A stretch of 8,247 nucleotides of DNA from assembly GCA_009665115.1 (NCBI GenBank), contig WJXE01000083.1, forward strand, positions 1 to 8,247, written 5' to 3'. Shown one piece after another: positions 5,927-8,247 of this stretch (position 1 is the first letter of the stretch; the number at the start of each line of letters is the position of its first letter). The position numbers were made by a program, and so were the translations under genes. The notes beneath the pieces are model-generated. The model was not told where the DNA came from. It made no database searches and saw nothing but the letters and a program-made list of their open reading frames with translations. The stretch is from Nitrosopumilales archaeon. Lineage in GTDB: Archaea > Thermoproteota > Nitrososphaeria > Nitrososphaerales > Nitrososphaeraceae.

Positions 5927-7099
5927 ATGCCTTCGCCGTTGCAAAAAAAATCTAAAGTTAAACTATGTTGGGCATCAGATAATGAATATAAAAAAACTAA
6001 TGGCATCAAAGAACCTATTAGAATCTTGAAGAATTCTACAAGCGGGAACCTGCTCTTCCACTCTGACAATCTTACATCGGTGAATTATCTACTCGAAAAT
6101 GGCTTTGAACAAAAAATTGATCTTGTTTACATTGATCCTCCTTTTGGCAGGGGCGAAAAGTATTATCACCGTATGAAAAATGTCGAAAATCCTGCGTTTG
6201 AAGATGTTTTCAGAGGAAAAATCGATGAGTACCTGGATATGATATACCCAAGACTTGAAGTCATTCAAAAATTAATTTCTGCTAGGGGGTCAATCTTTGT
6301 CCATCTTGATTGGCATCTATTGCATTATGTTAAAGTAATCATGGATGAAATTTTTGGATATGAAAATTTTCGTAACGAAATCATAATAAAAAGGGGGCGA
6401 AGGAAAAATCTTCTCTATCAGTTCAAGTCAATCGATAGAATGCATGTTGCAAACGATTCAATTCTTTGGTATTCGAAATCTGCAGGAACGAAATTTCATC
6501 ACCCGCTTGTTAAAAATAAGAGGAACTCCAAATGGATGGGATTTTGGAGTAACGTAAATAGACCGACAATGCGATACGAGCTGTTTGGTTTTGTACCAGA
6601 GAGAGGACAATGGAAGTGGTCCAAGGCAAGAGCACTACTGGCAATAGAAAATTACAAAGTCTACGTAGGCAAATTCGCTGATATCCCCCTCGAGGAATAC
6701 TGGAGACGAACTAGTCAAAATATGGAATTTATTCGCAAACGCCCGAGCGTCAAGTATCCAGAATACTGGATCCCCCCGAAGACCCATGTAATTCTCGACA
6801 ATATCTGGACCGACATAGAAGCGTACAGTTATTCAACAGGGTATGACACCGAAAAACATGAACAATTATTAGAAAGGATAATAGGACAATTTTCGAGGGC
6901 AAGAGATCTTGTTGCAGACTTTTTCTGCGGCTCAGGAACCACGTTAGTCGTAGCACAAAGACTGGGCAGAAATTGGATTGGCTGCGACTGCTCCTCGACG
7001 GCAATCCAGTTAACAGAAAGAAGATTAGAGCGGTCAGATTTTAGTCTAATCAAAGCATTGAAGCCGAGGGGAAAATATTGCGGTGGACCAGTATCTTGA
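5927..7099 (+). CDS. Site-specific DNA methyltransferase, beta class, probably N6-adenine
   Basis: Transfers a methyl group from S-adenosylmethionine to a base, most likely adenine N6, within a specific DNA site. Seen in the 390 aa: catalytic motif IV as YIDPPF (68-73), then motif V-VIII-like sequence (FRGKIDEYLDMIYPRLEVI, 95-113; GSIFVHLDWHLLHYV, 121-135; NFRNEII, 147-153). A likely target-recognition segment of about 155-285 includes NRPTMRYELFGF (211-222). Motif X-like YDTEKHEQLLERI (306-318) is followed by the SAM-binding motif I DFFCGSGTT (331-339) and WIGCD (350-354). The order IV first, I last defines the beta class, shared with Mod subunits and many orphan methylases. DPPF favours adenine over cytosine. 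In motif X the usual lysine-proline is lysine-histidine. The ATG at 5927 has no Shine-Dalgarno; an in-frame TGA lies 30 nt upstream. No recognisable restriction gene is adjacent; the divergent three-gene run is the candidate partner. Class certain, target unknown. Confidence 0.95.
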   Translation: MPSPLQKKSKVKLCWASDNEYKKTNGIKEPIRILKNSTSGNLLFHSDNLTSVNYLLENGFEQKIDLVYIDPPFGRGEKYYHRMKNVENPAFEDVFRGKIDEYLDMIYPRLEVIQKLISARGSIFVHLDWHLLHYVKVIMDEIFGYENFRNEIIIKRGRRKNLLYQFKSIDRMHVANDSILWYSKSAGTKFHHPLVKNKRNSKWMGFWSNVNRPTMRYELFGFVPERGQWKWSKARALLAIENYKVYVGKFADIPLEEYWRRTSQNMEFIRKRPSVKYPEYWIPPKTHVILDNIWTDIEAYSYSTGYDTEKHEQLLERIIGQFSRARDLVADFFCGSGTTLVVAQRLGRNWIGCDCSSTAIQLTERRLERSDFSLIKALKPRGKYCGGPVS

Positions 7100-7198
7100 G
7101 CTAAGATGACGCATAGATAAGACTGGACGCGAAATCGACAATCAAATGCTGTTCTATTACGCATAACGCACATAAATCAGGAAAATCTAACTCAATTT

Positions 7199-7630
7199 GT
7201 GACGGTCCAAACAAGGTCAGATTATGAAAGTTTGCTCAAACGGCTACAAGACAAACTGGGAAACGAATCACGAAAAGCAGTTTCAAGATTGGAAGTTCCA
7301 ACTCCCCAAATTATCTGGGTAGGTCAACGTACGATATTCAGAAACTTTATGGAGTTCCCAAAAGCCTTGCGAAGAGAGCCACCGAAGTTACTCCTGTATC
7401 TTAACAAGGAGCTTGCTTCTGCTGGCTATATCGCAGGTGAACGAGTAATATTTCTTGGACGAAAGGAACCATCGTCCTTTGGCGCACTAATTGATAGGTA
7501 CGTAAAGGATTATGTAATATGTCCTGTCTGTGGAAGTCCTGACACACGAACCGAAAAGAACAAAAAGTTAGGGTTTCTCTTGTGTGAAGCTTGCGGTGCA
7601 AGATCCTCTATTAAAGCAAACTACGCTTGA
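7199..7630 (+). CDS. eif2b: Translation initiation factor 2, beta subunit (aIF2-beta)
   Basis: Part of the heterotrimeric aIF2 that brings initiator Met-tRNA to the small ribosomal subunit. Seen in the 143 aa: an N-terminal helix (YESLLKRLQDKL, 9-20), the central alpha/beta domain (EVPTPQIIWVGQRTIFRNF, then LLLYLNKELASAGYIAGERVIFLGR), and the C-terminal zinc ribbon with C108-x2-C111 and C129-x2-C132 in CPVCGSPDT and CEACGA. The length is normal for the family (about 135-145). The start GTG at 7199-7201 is the only sensible one, placing the conserved DYExLL helix near the N-terminus. No Shine-Dalgarno is visible; a weak CATAAATC about 25 nt upstream may be the TATA box of a leaderless message. 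It stands 99 nt after the methyltransferase stop and is probably transcribed separately. Confidence 0.95.
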   Translation: MTVQTRSDYESLLKRLQDKLGNESRKAVSRLEVPTPQIIWVGQRTIFRNFMEFPKALRREPPKLLLYLNKELASAGYIAGERVIFLGRKEPSSFGALIDRYVKDYVICPVCGSPDTRTEKNKKLGFLLCEACGARSSIKANYA

Positions 7631-7643
7631 CAGAAGATCTGTT

Positions 7644-7814
7644 ATGCTTACCTTCTTATACCGCTCAGCTTCTTCGCATTGCGAATTATGTCCACCATGT
7701 GTTTTACTTGAAAATCCCCGACTAACGAGGAATCTTTTTACACTATGTCTCGTAGTTCTTTGGCTGCTCGCTCTCTTCTACGCATTGTATTCACAAAAAG
7801 TAATAAACAAATGA
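7644..7814 (+). CDS. Possible small single-span membrane protein with a Cys cluster
   Basis: A 56-aa frame from ATG 7644-7646 to TGA 7812-7814, starting 13 nt after the aIF2-beta stop. Seen: a short N-terminal region with HCELCPPC (C-x2-C-x2-C), a linker with charged residues (ENPRLTR), one clear hydrophobic helix (LFTLCLVVLWLLALFYALYS) and a short basic tail. The tail favours a cytoplasmic C-terminus. The cysteine trio before a membrane span could bind metal. No family was recognised and no Shine-Dalgarno is visible, so a chance frame is possible. The longer frame starting inside aIF2-beta is not credited. Confidence 0.35.
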   Translation: MLTFLYRSASSHCELCPPCVLLENPRLTRNLFTLCLVVLWLLALFYALYSQKVINK

Positions 7815-7918
7815 GCTGATTTATAACGAGAAAATATCAATCCCAAATACAGCCGATTAATCTTTCAGGGGCTTCAGTAGGGATCATCTGACCCTCTTCT
7901 CATGCATTCCCAATTATT
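7815..7918. other. Short spacer without a recognised gene
   Basis: About 100 bp between the possible small membrane protein (plus) and the remnant regulator (minus), so it receives transcripts from both sides. No gene, hairpin with T-run or repeat stood out. Confidence 0.4.
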
Positions 7919-8247
7919 TTACGTTGGGTGTCTGTACTTTTTTCCAGCCTCTCGATCAAGATCAGTAAATAAAACTAAGCCACGATTATCATAGATTAAG
8001 TCGAACGATACGTCATAGCGAATCTCAACGTCCTTATACTTAGGTCGATATGCAAATAATTCTATCAGAACGCTTGACACTTTTCTTATGAGCCTTTATC
8101 CCGCGTTCGGTAACAAAGAGAATTGTCTGTTTTCGCTTAAGTGGCTAATTTGTACTAACGCGAACCATGTGGCGGACCATTCTCATTTTATGAAATAATT
8201 TAAGTGTACGCAAGAGCCCATTTTCAAAGAATACCTATAATATAATT
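7919..8247 (-). pseudogene. Possible decayed winged-helix-type regulator, extending past the window edge
   Basis: On the minus strand three adjacent pieces read like one DNA-binding protein. The first (8234-8148) reads VFFENGLLRTLKLFHKM and onward, like a recognition-helix region. The second (8144-8082) reads PLKRKQTILFVTERGIKAHKK, like a wing strand plus following helix (compare the common pattern Y-x-LTEKG). The third (8080-7922) reads VSSVLIELFAYRPKYKDVEI and continues to a TAA at 7919-7921. TAG codons at 8235-8237 and 8145-8147 interrupt the first two pieces, and the second and third are in different frames. Removing one A from the AAAA run at 8081-8084 (minus strand) joins them as HKKVSSVLIELFAY. 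The last piece alone could be a 53-aa frame from GTG 8078-8080. No family was verified; a chance arrangement remains possible. Confidence 0.35.

Noticed and set aside
6829..7173. Minus-strand frame of about 114 codons opposite the methyltransferase end
   Set aside because: It is antisense to the conserved motif I region and reads as a shadow of that gene.
1..8247. tRNA, rRNA, CRISPR array or insertion sequence
   Set aside because: No T-loop sequence with matching stems, no regularly spaced repeats, and no transposase-like frame were found; this is a visual check without a covariance search.

Overview
The window looks like part of an archaeal chromosome, most likely from the Nitrososphaerota (Thaumarchaeota). 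Two genes encode archaeal/eukaryotic-type translation factors (aIF6 and aIF2-beta), and PyrB is of the archaeal type. A Rieske protein and a b6-type cytochrome b form an operon, as in ammonia-oxidising Thaumarchaeota. The DNA is AT-rich, several genes have little or no Shine-Dalgarno sequence, and TATA-like boxes replace bacterial promoters. The lineage is inferred from gene content only.

Layout. 1-2070 (minus strand) is a respiratory complex III-like operon: a TATA box, a Tat-exported Rieske protein, then cytochrome b starting at a TTG 6 nt after the Rieske stop. A perfect 22-bp tandem duplication at 672-715 breaks cytochrome b just before its Qo-site PEWY motif. Removing one copy restores a continuous frame to the window edge. 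2324-3007 (minus) is aIF6, standing alone. 3008-3598 is a long spacer with no convincing gene. 3599-4555 (plus) is pyrB, with complete active-site motifs but no pyrI behind it.

4715-7099 is an accessory-looking island. A compact minus-strand run of three unrecognised small genes (113, 180 and 55 aa, overlapping or nearly touching) is divergent from a plus-strand beta-class adenine-type DNA methyltransferase (390 aa). The 168-bp shared spacer holds an AT-rich inverted repeat right before the methyltransferase start. This arrangement fits an undescribed restriction-modification or other DNA-modification-linked system, but the three partners have no family I can name.

7199-7630 (plus) is aIF2-beta. 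Behind it is a possible 56-aa single-span membrane protein with a C-x2-C-x2-C cluster. The right edge (7919-8247, minus) carries what looks like a decayed winged-helix regulator, with in-frame TAG codons and a one-base slip in an A run.

The most notable points are the duplication in cytochrome b, the methyltransferase island and the decayed regulator. No tRNA, rRNA, CRISPR array or insertion sequence was recognised.
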